Positions 18,174-26,340 of a stretch of 64,000 nt of DNA are shown piece after piece (position 1 is the first letter of the stretch; each line of letters opens with the position of its first letter). Origin of the DNA: Gemmatimonas phototrophica. GTDB lineage: Bacteria; Latescibacterota; UBA2968; UBA8231. A program made the translations under genes and the position numbers. Location of the stretch: assembly GCA_945861755.1 (NCBI GenBank), contig CAMAVQ010000009.1, positions 1 through 64,000 of the forward strand. The letters run 5' to 3'. Under the pieces are notes generated by a model. That model was not told where the DNA came from. It made no database searches and saw only the letters and a list, made by a program, of their open reading frames with translations.

Positions 18174-18310
18174 CGGGGAGATGACCCTGGAGACTTTTCT
18201 CGGGGAGTGGTGGGGAAGGGAAGTCCGCGAGGTGGTGGGCCGGGTAGCGGAGCGTAGCGAGCGAGGGGGCAGGACGCGCCTGGAGAAAAGTCGGAACGGG
18301 TCGCTCACCG
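18174..18310 (+). repeat. Dispersed structured intergenic repeat, copy B
   Basis: About 137 bp between the HAD gene and galU. Its inner arms are GACTTTTCTC (18192-18201) and GAGAAAAGTC (18283-18292). Relative to copies A and C, both arms changed at two positions and remained fully complementary, a covariation signature. The outer 3' end (CTCACCG) has lost one pairing base. Confidence 0.8.
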
Positions 18311-18352
18311 CCGCCCCCTCGCTTGTAATCCCCTGGGCAAACCTGTAATTTC

Positions 18353-19246
18353 ATGCACATGGCTATCCACAAAGCAGTCCTGCCCGTCGCCGGCATGGGC
18401 ACCCGCCTCTTGCCGGCCACCAAGTGCCAGCCCAAGGAAATGCTGCCGGTGGGGTACAAGCCGGTGGTGCAGTACGTGGTCGAGGAGATGGTGGGTGAGG
18501 GCATCGACAAATTCCTCTTCATCACCGGCCGCAAGAAACGCTCCATCGAGGACCACTTCGACGACGATCCCGAGCTGGAGGCCCGGCTCTCGGGCAAGGC
18601 CGAGGCCATCGACGAGCTGGATTACGCGGGCCTGGGTATCGACTTCCTCTACGCCCGCCAGCGTCGGCCCTTGGGCAATGCCGACGCCGTGCGCCTGGCC
18701 GCCCAGTTTGTGGGCGACGAGTCTTTTGTGGTGGGCTTCGGCGACACCATCATCTATTCGCAACGCAATCCAGGGGTGGTGGGCCGCATGGTCGAGGCCC
18801 ACGAGCGCCATCAGGCCGCGGCCACCATCGCCGTATGGGAGGTGCCCCGCGACGAGGTGCGCAAGTACGGGGTGGTGCAGCCGGAGGGCGAGGCCGGCGA
18901 CGATTTTTCCATCGCCGACATCGTCGAGAAACCCCGGCCCGAAGAGGCCCCCAGCAACCTGGCGGTGGCGGCCCGCTATGTGTTTACTCCCGAAATTTTC
19001 GCTGCCATCGCGGCCACCCGGCCCGGCCTGGGCGGCGAGTTGTGGCTCACCGACGCCATCCGCCTGCTGATCGCCGGGGGGGCCAGGGTGCGCTGTTTGC
19101 GCCTGCAACCAGACGAACAGCGCTACGACATCGGCACCCCCATGACCTATTACCGGGCTTTCGCCGACTTTGCCCTGCGCGATCCCCAGCACGGCCCGGC
19201 CTTTGCCCGTTACCTGAGAGAGAAGTTGGACAGGGAAAAATTATGA
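18353..19246 (+). CDS. galU: UTP--glucose-1-phosphate uridylyltransferase
   Basis: 297 residues, the usual GalU length. It makes UDP-glucose from UTP and glucose-1-phosphate for glycan and lipopolysaccharide precursors. The nucleotidyltransferase signature GMGTRLLPATK with KEMLPV is intact, followed by PVVQYVVEE, GRKKRSIEDHFD, and the metal-site region FVVGFGDTII. The GAG-rich family block EKPRPEEAPSNLAVAARYVF and the ending RYDIGTPMTYYRAFADFAL are typical. Two close ATGs (18353, 18359) are possible. No clear ribosome site. The stop overlaps the next ATG (ATGA), so translation is coupled to the LarA homologue. Confidence 0.94.
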   Translation: MHMAIHKAVLPVAGMGTRLLPATKCQPKEMLPVGYKPVVQYVVEEMVGEGIDKFLFITGRKKRSIEDHFDDDPELEARLSGKAEAIDELDYAGLGIDFLYARQRRPLGNADAVRLAAQFVGDESFVVGFGDTIIYSQRNPGVVGRMVEAHERHQAAATIAVWEVPRDEVRKYGVVQPEGEAGDDFSIADIVEKPRPEEAPSNLAVAARYVFTPEIFAAIAATRPGLGGELWLTDAIRLLIAGGARVRCLRLQPDEQRYDIGTPMTYYRAFADFALRDPQHGPAFARYLREKLDREKL

Positions 19247-20520
19247 AGGTGCATCTCGACTACGGCCGCCAGGGCCTGGAAGTAGAAGTGCCTGACCGCG
19301 CCCAGGTGTTGCACATGGCCGGTACCCCCGGCCTGGAGAACCTGGAGGCACAGATTGCAGAAGTCCTGCGCCATCCTATTGGCACCCCGGCCCTGAGCCA
19401 GCTGGCCAAGGGGCGGCGCGATGCCTGCGTGGTGATCGCCGACATCACCCGTCCGGTGCCCAATTCCGTCATCCTCCCCCCGATCCTGCGCACCCTGGAG
19501 GAAGCCGGCATCCCCCGCGAGCGTATCACCATCCTGGTAGGCACGGGTCTGCACCGGCCCAACGAGGGGGAGGAGTTGGTGGCCCTGGTGGGGGCACAAA
19601 TCGCTGCCCAGTACCGCATCCTCAACCATCGGGCGCGGGATCGGGAGACCCTGGTCCATATCGGGGAGACTTCCTGTGGAGCGCCCATCTGGATCGACAA
19701 GGTCTATATAGAAGCTGACCTCAAGATCGCCACTTCGCTGATCGAACCCCACCTGATGGCCGGATTCTCGGGCGGGCGCAAGGCCATCTGCCCTGGACTG
19801 ATGGGGGTGGACACCATGCGGGTGTTGCACGGCCCGCGCCTGATGGGGGACCCGCGCTCGGCCGAGGGCATCATCGAGGGCAACCCCTTCCACCGCCAGG
19901 CCCTCGAAGTGGCCCAGAAGGCGGGGGTGGATTTCACCTTTAATGTCTCGATGAACGCCCAACGTCAGGTGACCGGCCTCTTTGGCGGTGACCTCGAAAA
20001 AGCCCACGCCGAAGGGGTGGGCTTTGTGGAGCGGCAGGCCCTGGCCCAGGTGGCGAGGCCGGTTCCTATTGTGGTGACCAGCAGTGCCGGCCACCCGCTG
20101 GACCTGACCCTGTATCAGGCAGTCAAGGGGCTGACCGCCGCGCTGCCCATCGTCGAAGAAGGGGGCACCATCCTGATCGCCGCCCGCTGCCAGGAGGGGA
20201 TCGGCGGTCCCGAGTTTACTGAATTGCTGCTGAACACGCCCAGCGCCGCCGCCTTTCTCGAAAAGCTGGAGGACCCGGACTTCTTCGCCATCGACCAATG
20301 GCAGTTGCAGGAACTGTGCAAGGTGTTGAAGAAGGCCAGAGTGATGCTTTTCTCCGAGGGCATGGCCCCAGGGCATCGCGGCCGGCTGCTGATGGACCTG
20401 GTGCCTTCGGTGGAAGCTGGCCTTCAGCAGGCACTAGACCGCCATGGGGCCGATGCGCCCCTGGTGGTGGTGCCCAAGGGACCCTATGTGCTCACCCGAG
20501 TGGGCGGAGGCGGCAGATGA
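19243..20520 (+). CDS. larA: LarA-family nickel-pincer racemase/epimerase
   Basis: 425 residues from the ATG that overlaps galU by four bases; the frame runs further upstream inside galU but that is shadow coding. Residues matching the Lactiplantibacillus LarA active site are all present: D67 and R70 (ADITRPVP), H104 (GTGLHRPN), H170 (EPHLMAGFSGGRK), K180 as the pincer-cofactor attachment lysine, and H196 (VLHGPRL). LarA enzymes racemise lactate or epimerise other 2-hydroxy acids by hydride transfer through a Ni-pincer nucleotide. LarB, LarC and LarE, which make the cofactor, are not in this window. Substrate cannot be told from sequence; the family is functionally broad. Confidence 0.85.
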   Translation: MKVHLDYGRQGLEVEVPDRAQVLHMAGTPGLENLEAQIAEVLRHPIGTPALSQLAKGRRDACVVIADITRPVPNSVILPPILRTLEEAGIPRERITILVGTGLHRPNEGEELVALVGAQIAAQYRILNHRARDRETLVHIGETSCGAPIWIDKVYIEADLKIATSLIEPHLMAGFSGGRKAICPGLMGVDTMRVLHGPRLMGDPRSAEGIIEGNPFHRQALEVAQKAGVDFTFNVSMNAQRQVTGLFGGDLEKAHAEGVGFVERQALAQVARPVPIVVTSSAGHPLDLTLYQAVKGLTAALPIVEEGGTILIAARCQEGIGGPEFTELLLNTPSAAAFLEKLEDPDFFAIDQWQLQELCKVLKKARVMLFSEGMAPGHRGRLLMDLVPSVEAGLQQALDRHGADAPLVVVPKGPYVLTRVGGGGR

Positions 20521-21611
20521 AGGTCTGGTTGGGAGGGGTGCTGATCCTGCTGGCCGGTTGCGCCAGTGTGCAGAATGGCACCAAGATGCTGCCGGTGATG
20601 GGTTTTGCCGATTCGCAGGCCGCCAAGGCCGCCGTGCCTGCCGACACGCAGGCGGCCCTGCCTGCTCCTGCTGCCCCTGCTGCTGAGATCCAGGCTGCAA
20701 CGGCAGGCGCCGCCTCGGCGGTCCAGGCTGCGCCGGACAGCGCCAGCGCCCTGGCCCAGAAGGTGCTGCTGCTGCCTTTCAAGGATCTGTCCAAATATCG
20801 GGGTCCTTGGGACATCTGCGCCGAACTGCCCCGCAGCCTGGGCGACTCGTTGGCGCGCAATCCCTATATCGTGCCCACCCGGCCCGACTCGGTTTTCATG
20901 GCCGGTTTGACGGTCAAGGAGCGCAAGGGGCAGATCGATTGGGACCGGGCGCTGGAGCTGGGGCGTCAGGCTGGGGTGGACCTGGTGGTGATGGGCGAGA
21001 TCGAGGATCTGAGCATGAAACGCTTCCGCGCCACCGTGCCCATCGGCGGGTACCGCAGCTATCAGGGGGTGGTGATCATCAAACTCAAGGTGCTCAAGGT
21101 GGTCGACGGCCGGCCGGCTGGCGAGCCGCGCCAGGAAGTGGTCAACGACAGCAAACGCTACGGAATCACCAATCCGGCGGCCAACGTGCCCCTGGACCGC
21201 GAGTATTTCTTTCTGGGGGAGACGCCCTGGGGCACGGAGGATTTCCACCAGACCCTGGTGGGCGGGGCCGTGGACCAGTGCCTGGGCAAGCTGAGCGCCG
21301 ACCTGGCCGGCCTGGTGCGCCCTCCCTCCCTGCCTTCGGTTTCGGCGCCAAAAATAATAGATATCGACGGGCTGCAAGTGTATATTAATATCGGATTGGC
21401 CGACAGCGTGCGGAATGGCGACAAGTTTGGCGTCTGGGATCACGGACGCGAGCTGCGCGATCCGCAGACCAACACCGTGCTCGGCTTCGCCCTGTCGCGC
21501 CGGGTGGGGGTGGTGCAGATTGAGCAGGTGCTCAACGAACACCTATCCATGGGACGGGTGCTAGAAGCCCAGGCCCAAATCGAGAAAGAGTTCACCGTTC
21601 GCGCCGAATAG
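20517..21611 (+). CDS. TolB/CsgG-like lipoprotein of unknown function
   Basis: 364 residues. The lipobox LLAGC puts the acylated cysteine at position 15, followed by an Ala/Pro-rich linker (about 45-85). The middle resembles the N-terminal fold of TolB/CsgG/FlgT proteins (VLLLPFKDLSKYRGPWD, GVDLVVMGEIEDLSMKRF). The end (LQVYINIGLADSVRNGDKFGVW, GVVQIEQVLNEH) resembles the C-terminal barrel of FlgT-like proteins. The start ATG overlaps the larA stop (ATGA). Likely periplasmic, attached to the outer membrane. A role in assembling an envelope structure is a guess based on the fold family. Confidence 0.68.
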   Translation: MKVWLGGVLILLAGCASVQNGTKMLPVMGFADSQAAKAAVPADTQAALPAPAAPAAEIQAATAGAASAVQAAPDSASALAQKVLLLPFKDLSKYRGPWDICAELPRSLGDSLARNPYIVPTRPDSVFMAGLTVKERKGQIDWDRALELGRQAGVDLVVMGEIEDLSMKRFRATVPIGGYRSYQGVVIIKLKVLKVVDGRPAGEPRQEVVNDSKRYGITNPAANVPLDREYFFLGETPWGTEDFHQTLVGGAVDQCLGKLSADLAGLVRPPSLPSVSAPKIIDIDGLQVYINIGLADSVRNGDKFGVWDHGRELRDPQTNTVLGFALSRRVGVVQIEQVLNEHLSMGRVLEAQAQIEKEFTVRAE

Positions 21612-21637
21612 GGCGGCAACAGCGAGGTCAGTTCTCC

Positions 21638-22120
21638 ATGAAAAAGCGCTCGGTACTGGTGTTCTGCCTGATCAGTGCCCTGGCCTCCGTGGCCGGGGCC
21701 CAGCCGACCCAGCTTTTCTACGTGTTCTCCGCTGAGGACGCCGCCCAGCGCCTGGGGGCCCGCCACCTCGACCAGTGGAACGAGGATCACGGCCGGCCCC
21801 TGCGTCTAATAGGGCTGCTGCAGCACCAGGGCGATCTAGCGGTTATGGAGCAGTTGCGCCTCCAAGACGGGATTTCTTTCCAGCTCATGTGCGCCACTGC
21901 GGCCCGGCAAAATCCGGGGTTGCCCCCCGAACTGTCCGGCCATCTCGACAGCCCGGCCGGCTTTGTGCTGCTGGTCGATGCCAATGGCCGCGCTGCGGCC
22001 TCGGGTGCCGGTGCCCAGTTGAACCAGGTGCTGGACCAGGCCGCCCTGTTGCTGGGGGGCCTGGCTGCTACTGAGGTAGACGAGAGCACCTGGGGCAAGG
22101 TCAAGGAGATCTTCAAATAA
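21638..22120 (+). CDS. Small secreted protein with WGKVK C-terminal tail
   Basis: 160 residues. A signal peptide (MKKRSVLVFCLISALASVAGA) is followed by a compact domain of unknown family containing YVFSAEDAAQRLGARHL and DSPAGFVLLVDANGRAA, which has a faint thioredoxin-like feel but no CxxC. The last residues VDESTWGKVKEIFK resemble the tail of the unrelated CBM9-like protein at 26437 (VESETWGRVKASFDK). A UUCG-capped terminator follows the gene at 22153-22172, closing the galU operon. Confidence 0.6.
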   Translation: MKKRSVLVFCLISALASVAGAQPTQLFYVFSAEDAAQRLGARHLDQWNEDHGRPLRLIGLLQHQGDLAVMEQLRLQDGISFQLMCATAARQNPGLPPELSGHLDSPAGFVLLVDANGRAAASGAGAQLNQVLDQAALLLGGLAATEVDESTWGKVKEIFK

Positions 22121-22152
22121 CCCTTTCCACCAGCACAGGACCGCGATAACCA

Positions 22153-22172
22153 GGGGGCTTCGGCCCCCTTTT
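22153..22172 (+). terminator. Intrinsic terminator with UUCG loop
   Basis: GGGGGC-TTCG-GCCCCC-TTTT. It ends the transcript of the small secreted protein. It sits only two bases before the next ATG, so either the acyltransferase starts further downstream or some transcription reads through. Confidence 0.8.
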
Positions 22173-22174
22173 CT

Positions 22175-22885
22175 ATGTCTGAGGAATCCCCCAACCCCCA
22201 TAGCGCAGCCACGCCGAGGCCGGTGGAGTTTGCGCTGCGCCGCCGCAACTGGGCGGCCTTGGCGGCCCGCACCCTGGCCGGCTGGGCATTGGGCTACCAC
22301 CGCCTGGTGGTGAGCGGGGCCGAACATCTGCCCCGCCAAGGGACGGCCCTGATCCTGCCCAAACACTGCGCCTACCGCGATATCCTGGTCGAGGGGATCG
22401 TGCTGCACCGCTGCACCGGGCGCTTTGCCACCTACGTGATGAAAGTGGGACTCTGGGGGGTGCTCGAAGCCCTGGGCGGGGTCAAGGTTGTCCGGCCCAA
22501 GGACGTGCGCCGGCTCAAGGATCACCAGGCCCGCCGCGACCAGATCCGCCAGGCCCGCGAACTCAACAAGGAGACCCTCGATTACCTGGCTTGGCTGTAC
22601 GCGCGGGGCGAACTGGTTCTCTCCCATCCCGAAGGCATGCGTTTCCAGCGGGGCATGGGACCCCTGCAGAAGGAGATCATCGACCACTTGTTACAAGTGG
22701 AGCGCGAACGCGGCCTGCGGGTGCCCCTTATTCCCATCGGCTTGCAGTACGAAAGTTTTGCCCGGCCTGGGGCGCGGGTCTTCGTGCGCATCGACGCCCC
22801 CATGTACACCGACCAGTTCGCCGACCGCCAGGCACTGATGGCCGCCCTCGACCAGCGCCTGCGCCAGTTGAGCGGCTGGGCCTGA
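22175..22885 (+). CDS. PlsC-like 1-acyl-glycerol-3-phosphate acyltransferase family protein
   Basis: 236 residues. Acyltransferase motif I appears as H-x4-D in KHCAYRDILV, motif II as RFATYVMKVGL, and motif III as LSHPEGMRFQRGMG, followed by PLIPIGLQY (motif IV). Family members move an acyl chain from CoA or ACP to lysophosphatidate or similar acceptors at the inner membrane. The first ATG lies two bases after a terminator and lacks a ribosome site; the first 15 residues (SEESPNPHSAATPRP) are low-complexity, so a later start is possible. The GT39-type gene begins ten bases after its stop. Confidence 0.8.
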   Translation: MSEESPNPHSAATPRPVEFALRRRNWAALAARTLAGWALGYHRLVVSGAEHLPRQGTALILPKHCAYRDILVEGIVLHRCTGRFATYVMKVGLWGVLEALGGVKVVRPKDVRRLKDHQARRDQIRQARELNKETLDYLAWLYARGELVLSHPEGMRFQRGMGPLQKEIIDHLLQVERERGLRVPLIPIGLQYESFARPGARVFVRIDAPMYTDQFADRQALMAALDQRLRQLSGWA

Positions 22886-22895
22886 TCGTTTTTTG

Positions 22896-24464
22896 ATGCG
22901 CGTGCTGTTGAAAGTGTGGAAGGCAGATCCCTGGCTGTGGGGTATCCTGCTCCTGGGGCTGGCCCTGCGCCTGATCGAGCTGCAGGCCCCCTTGATCGAC
23001 GGCCAGGCCTGGCGCCAGGCCGACAGCGGGGCCATTGCCCGCAATTTCTATTGGGAAGGCTACCACCTTTTTTATCCGCAGGTGGACTGGCGAGGGGCCA
23101 CGCCCGGGTACGTGGAGATGAACTTCCCGCTCTACTCCTTTCTGGTCGCCTGCCTCTACGGCTTGCTGGGGGGAGTACACGAATGGGCGGGGCGGCTGCT
23201 CTCGGCGCTTTTTTCCACGGCCAGCGCTGCCCTGCTCTTCCTACTTGTTCGGGAACTGGGCGGTACACGTCAGAACGGCCGGCTGGCCGCCCTCTTCTTT
23301 CTGCTCTTTCCGCTCAATATTTTCTATGGCCGGGCCTTCATGCCCGAGCCGCTGATGCTCTTGCTCAGCATCGGGGCGCTGCTGGCTTTTGCGCGTTGGA
23401 CCCGGACGGAAGGGCGCACGGACTTTGCCCTGGCCGTGTTGGCAGGGGCGCTGTGTTTCATGGTCAAGATCCCCACCCTGTACCTGGGATTCCCGCTGGT
23501 GGCCCTGGCCTGGGCCCGCTGGGGTTGGGCCTTGCTGCGCCGCCCGGCCCTGTGGGGGTATCTGACCCTGGCGCTGGTCCCGCCGGCAGCCTGGTATTGG
23601 CATGCCCACCAACTTTTTCTGCAAACGGGACTGACTTTTGGGATTTGGGGCAGCCAGGGATATGACAAGTGGGCTCAAGGTCTGCTGGCCGACAGCGATT
23701 TCTACTTGGTGCTGCTGCGCCGCTTAGGCCACCAGACCTTCACACCGGTTGGGGTGCTTCTGATCCTGGCGGGGGTGCGGCCGGTTTGGGGCGCGCGCCG
23801 GGAATGGGTCCTCTGGGCCTGGGGTGGCGGGCTATTGCTCTACCTGGTGTTGATCCCCGAGGGCAACTACCGCCTCGTCTACTATCAGATGCCTTTTGTG
23901 CCCTTGGGCGCGGTGTTGGCCGCACGGGGGCTGGCGCCTCTGCTGGAAGGAAGCCGGCCCCGCCCGGTGCTGGCGGGGATGGCAGTGCTGCTCTTAGCCG
24001 GGTACAGCGCCTGGGTGGCCCCTGGCCTGTACCGGCCGGCCAACAATGTGTACCGCTACTACCAGGCCTGCCATGAGACCGGGCAGTTCATCGACCAGAA
24101 GTTGCCGTCCACCGCCCTGCTGGTAGTGGGGGAGGTAGACGAAAATGCCGCCGCTCCGCACCGGGCCCAGAGTCCCACCATGCTCTACTACTGCCGGCGC
24201 AAGGGTTGGCAGATCACCCCAAGCGAATTTTCGGGGGCCACCCTGGACAGCCTGGCCGCCCATGGGGCGGATTTCCTGGTGGTGGCCGGCGGTTTTGCCC
24301 TCCAGAACCGGCCCTTCTGGGCAGAGTTGCTGCGGCGGGGGGTGAGTTTCCCCGGCGCCTACCCCCGCGCCTGGCACGACGAGCGGGAGTATCGGCGCAT
24401 GCTGGCCGGATACCAGGGTCCAGACCGCGACTTTGTACTGGTGAGACTGGCACCGGCCGAATAG
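22896..24464 (+). CDS. GT39/ArnT-like membrane glycosyltransferase
   Basis: 522 residues with about ten to twelve hydrophobic helices and a C-terminal periplasmic part of roughly 120 residues. The first periplasmic loop carries an acidic residue and R-Q-A-D (LIDGQAWRQADSG), as in PMT_2/ArnT-type enzymes that move a sugar from a polyprenyl-phosphate carrier onto lipid or protein. RAFMPEPLMLLL in the middle is also typical. The acceptor is unknown; glycosylation of secreted surface proteins encoded downstream is possible but only inferred. It probably shares a transcript with the acyltransferase. Confidence 0.82.
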   Translation: MRVLLKVWKADPWLWGILLLGLALRLIELQAPLIDGQAWRQADSGAIARNFYWEGYHLFYPQVDWRGATPGYVEMNFPLYSFLVACLYGLLGGVHEWAGRLLSALFSTASAALLFLLVRELGGTRQNGRLAALFFLLFPLNIFYGRAFMPEPLMLLLSIGALLAFARWTRTEGRTDFALAVLAGALCFMVKIPTLYLGFPLVALAWARWGWALLRRPALWGYLTLALVPPAAWYWHAHQLFLQTGLTFGIWGSQGYDKWAQGLLADSDFYLVLLRRLGHQTFTPVGVLLILAGVRPVWGARREWVLWAWGGGLLLYLVLIPEGNYRLVYYQMPFVPLGAVLAARGLAPLLEGSRPRPVLAGMAVLLLAGYSAWVAPGLYRPANNVYRYYQACHETGQFIDQKLPSTALLVVGEVDENAAAPHRAQSPTMLYYCRRKGWQITPSEFSGATLDSLAAHGADFLVVAGGFALQNRPFWAELLRRGVSFPGAYPRAWHDEREYRRMLAGYQGPDRDFVLVRLAPAE

Positions 24465-24465
24465 A

Positions 24466-24494
24466 TTGACAGCACGGAACTATTATTGTATAAC
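24466..24494 (+). promoter_or_regulatory. Strong sigma-70-type promoter
   Basis: Consensus TTGACA (24466-24471), a 17-base spacer and TATAAC (24489-24494, five of six). It drives the lipoprotein gene at 24601 through a leader of about 100 bases. Confidence 0.75.
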
Positions 24495-24499
24495 AGTTT

Positions 24500-24600
24500 A
24501 AAGCAGGTTAGGTTGAGCGTATGCGGCACAAGTCGTTGCGCTGTCTTTTCGCATTTGGCACAGAGCGGGTTAGGCCCGCTGTGGAAAGGAGAGTTTTCCG
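24500..24600 (+). promoter_or_regulatory. Leader with hairpin before the lipoprotein ribosome site
   Basis: A 6-bp stem AGCGGG/CCCGCT (24564-24569 with 24575-24580), extendable by CAC/GTG, ends just before the AAAGGAGAG ribosome site (about 24585-24592). It may tune translation start at the GTG at 24601. No known riboswitch was recognised. Confidence 0.4.
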
Positions 24601-25290
24601 GTGCGCGGGAGCAGACTGTTTTGGTGTTTGGCGGGTTGGACCATCGCCTGGACGCTGACCTCCGGATGTGCGACCACGGGCGGCAGCCAGTACCTGCCCC
24701 CGCCCATCCCCGAGGGCAAGGGCCGGCTCATCCTCGATGCCGGCGGCATCAACCAGCTCAATTTCTATGTGCTCGATCAGGAGACCGAGGAGACAGTCTA
24801 CGAGGCCACCCCGCGGATGGCGGGCAGTTCGCCGGGCGCCTACGAGAGCGGCAGCCAGGAATTCGGGCTCTCGGTGGATCTGACGCCGGGGATCTATACG
24901 GTGGTAGTCAACACCGACATCAAGAAGAATGTGGAACTGAAGGGGGTGGAGGTGAAGATGGGGCAGGAGGTGTACCAGCACGTTCCTGTAGGCCGCTTCC
25001 AGATTATCTTTTCGGGTGGTGATCAGTTCGGCGGGCAGATGCCCTTCCTGATCATGGACTACAACATGCGCACGGTCCTGGGCCGGGGCATGACCTCGAC
25101 CGAGGTCAAGCACTTCATCGTTCCCGAAAATGTGTACAAGATCAGGATGGAGAATTCGCAGGCAGGTCTAGACGAGATCCGGCCGGTAGAGGTGGTCTTT
25201 GGCCGCATCACCCCCCTGAACCTGGCGATCGGAACCTCGCAGCCCGACCAACCTGGCTCGGGTTCGGACCAGAGCGGCGGGCAGCAATAA
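24601..25290 (+). CDS. Lipoprotein of unknown function
   Basis: 229 residues starting at GTG, with AAAGGAGAG about eight bases upstream. The signal ends in the lipobox LTSGC (Cys23). The body has a beta-rich domain with carboxypeptidase-regulatory or PEGA-like flavour (LSVDLTPGIYTVVVNTDIKKN, VEVKMGQEVYQHVPVGRF) and a second part with IMDYNMRTVLGRGMT. The tail is Gly/Ser/Gln-rich. It is the first gene after a strong promoter and precedes a secreted duplicated-domain protein by 14 bases. Probably anchored to the periplasmic face of a membrane, but the function is unknown. Confidence 0.65.
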   Translation: MRGSRLFWCLAGWTIAWTLTSGCATTGGSQYLPPPIPEGKGRLILDAGGINQLNFYVLDQETEETVYEATPRMAGSSPGAYESGSQEFGLSVDLTPGIYTVVVNTDIKKNVELKGVEVKMGQEVYQHVPVGRFQIIFSGGDQFGGQMPFLIMDYNMRTVLGRGMTSTEVKHFIVPENVYKIRMENSQAGLDEIRPVEVVFGRITPLNLAIGTSQPDQPGSGSDQSGGQQ

Positions 25291-25304
25291 CCGAGGGGGT
25301 CTCT

Positions 25305-26180
25305 ATGGTTAAGCGGGTCTTACATATCGGAATACTGTTGTCAGCTCTATGTACACCAATGGCTTGGGGAGAAAATGTTCCTTTGCGCGCCACGGTCGTC
25401 GACCGGATGGGCAATCAGCATCAGGTGAGCAAGCTGAGTTATCACGGCCGTCCCGAGCTGGAGTATTTTATCGATGACCAGCCGCACACGGCCCAACTGG
25501 CCGATATCGCCCGTTTCCGGCTGGACGGGGAGCGCGAAGACGAGGAACAGCAGATTTCCATAACTTGGCGCAATGGCGGCACGGAAACCGGCAGGATTTT
25601 CACCGGAGGGTCGGGGATCTCCCCCAGCCAGGATGCCCTGGGCAGTGGCCAGATTTCCAACCGCCTGAGCGGGGTGACCGACCTGGGTCCCTTTTTCATC
25701 CTGCTCAGCGATGTGACTGAAGTGATTCTCTCCCATGCCGATTCTCTCGCCCCGACCAAGGTGCCCAAGCTCAAGGTGACGGTGATCGACTTGGAGGGCC
25801 GGCGCTTCGAGGTCAACAAGCTGCGCTACCGCGGCCAGCTCCGCCTGGACTTTTCCCAGGGTCGCAAGCAGCGCTCAATCGACCTGGCCAAACTTGCCAA
25901 GATCGAATTCGCCGAAGAGCGGGATCCGGGCACCGAGTTCCGGTCCATTACCCTCACGTTCTGGTCCGGGAAAACCATGCAGGGGAACGTGGACGCCAGC
26001 ACAGTGCGCCTGGGCGGGGAAACCGATCGGATCTACCAGTTGCGGGTCGGGGCCGCTTTTACCGGAGAACTCGCCGAGGGGCCTTTTGCCATCGGCCTGC
26101 AAGATCTCAAGCTGATGCGGTTCTACCCAGAAGAGGAGGGAGGGGCGGAAGTCCCCGCTAGGCCTGCAAATACTCGGTAA
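25305..26180 (+). CDS. Secreted protein with two copies of one beta domain
   Basis: 291 residues with a signal peptide (cleavage near AWG-EN). Residues about 27-98 and 154-226 are internal repeats: LRATVVDRMGNQHQVSKLSY with ISITWRNGGTETGRI against LKVTVIDLEGRRFEVNKLRY with ITLTFWSGKTMQGNV. Each repeat is followed by a strand-rich segment ending in xLxDLxxL/VxxF-type hydrophobic runs. No known family was recognised. A GAGGGGG ribosome site precedes the ATG by about five bases. It shares the promoter at 24466 with the preceding lipoprotein. Confidence 0.65.
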   Translation: MVKRVLHIGILLSALCTPMAWGENVPLRATVVDRMGNQHQVSKLSYHGRPELEYFIDDQPHTAQLADIARFRLDGEREDEEQQISITWRNGGTETGRIFTGGSGISPSQDALGSGQISNRLSGVTDLGPFFILLSDVTEVILSHADSLAPTKVPKLKVTVIDLEGRRFEVNKLRYRGQLRLDFSQGRKQRSIDLAKLAKIEFAEERDPGTEFRSITLTFWSGKTMQGNVDASTVRLGGETDRIYQLRVGAAFTGELAEGPFAIGLQDLKLMRFYPEEEGGAEVPARPANTR

Positions 26181-26198
26181 GCGGAAGTAATATTTTTC

Positions 26199-26227
26199 TT
26201 GACACTTTGCGCTCTTTGTTTTAACAT
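26199..26227 (+). promoter_or_regulatory. Sigma-70-type promoter of the CBM9-like gene
   Basis: Perfect TTGACA (26199-26204), a 17-base spacer and TAACAT (26222-26227, four of six), in an AT-rich island. It precedes a leader of about 200 bases. Confidence 0.7.
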
Positions 26228-26262
26228 CTTCCAATAAATATTATACATACGAGGGTATTAGA

Positions 26263-26298
26263 TAGAGGTCGCAATGCCCGAGGCGGCCTCTAATTTTT
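26263..26298 (+). terminator. Terminator-like hairpin in the leader (possible attenuator)
   Basis: A 10-bp stem (26263-26272 with 26283-26292, one G-T pair) is followed by AATTTTT. It begins roughly 30 bases after the predicted transcription start and well before any gene, so it could abort or regulate transcription of the gene at 26437. Confidence 0.55.
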
Positions 26299-26327
26299 GA
26301 ACGTTTTGCCAAAACCTCGCAGTGCGT

Positions 26328-26340
26328 GAAAGGAGGTGAT
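26328..26340 (+). promoter_or_regulatory. Extended Shine-Dalgarno-like element far upstream of the gene
   Basis: GAAAGGAGGTGAT matches 13 bases of the complement of a typical 16S rRNA 3' end. It is 97 bases upstream of the CBM9-like start and only two bases from the leader ATG. This recalls the STAB-SD element known from Bacillus cry3A mRNA, which binds ribosomes and protects the transcript. Confidence 0.5.

Noticed and set aside
18081-18308. N-terminal extension of the HAD hydrolase
   Set aside because: The added residues are a translation of repeat copy B; the conserved protein begins at the ATG at 18080.
18835-19242. Long N-terminal extension of the LarA homologue
   Set aside because: It lies inside galU in another frame; the ATG overlapping the galU stop gives the normal LarA length.
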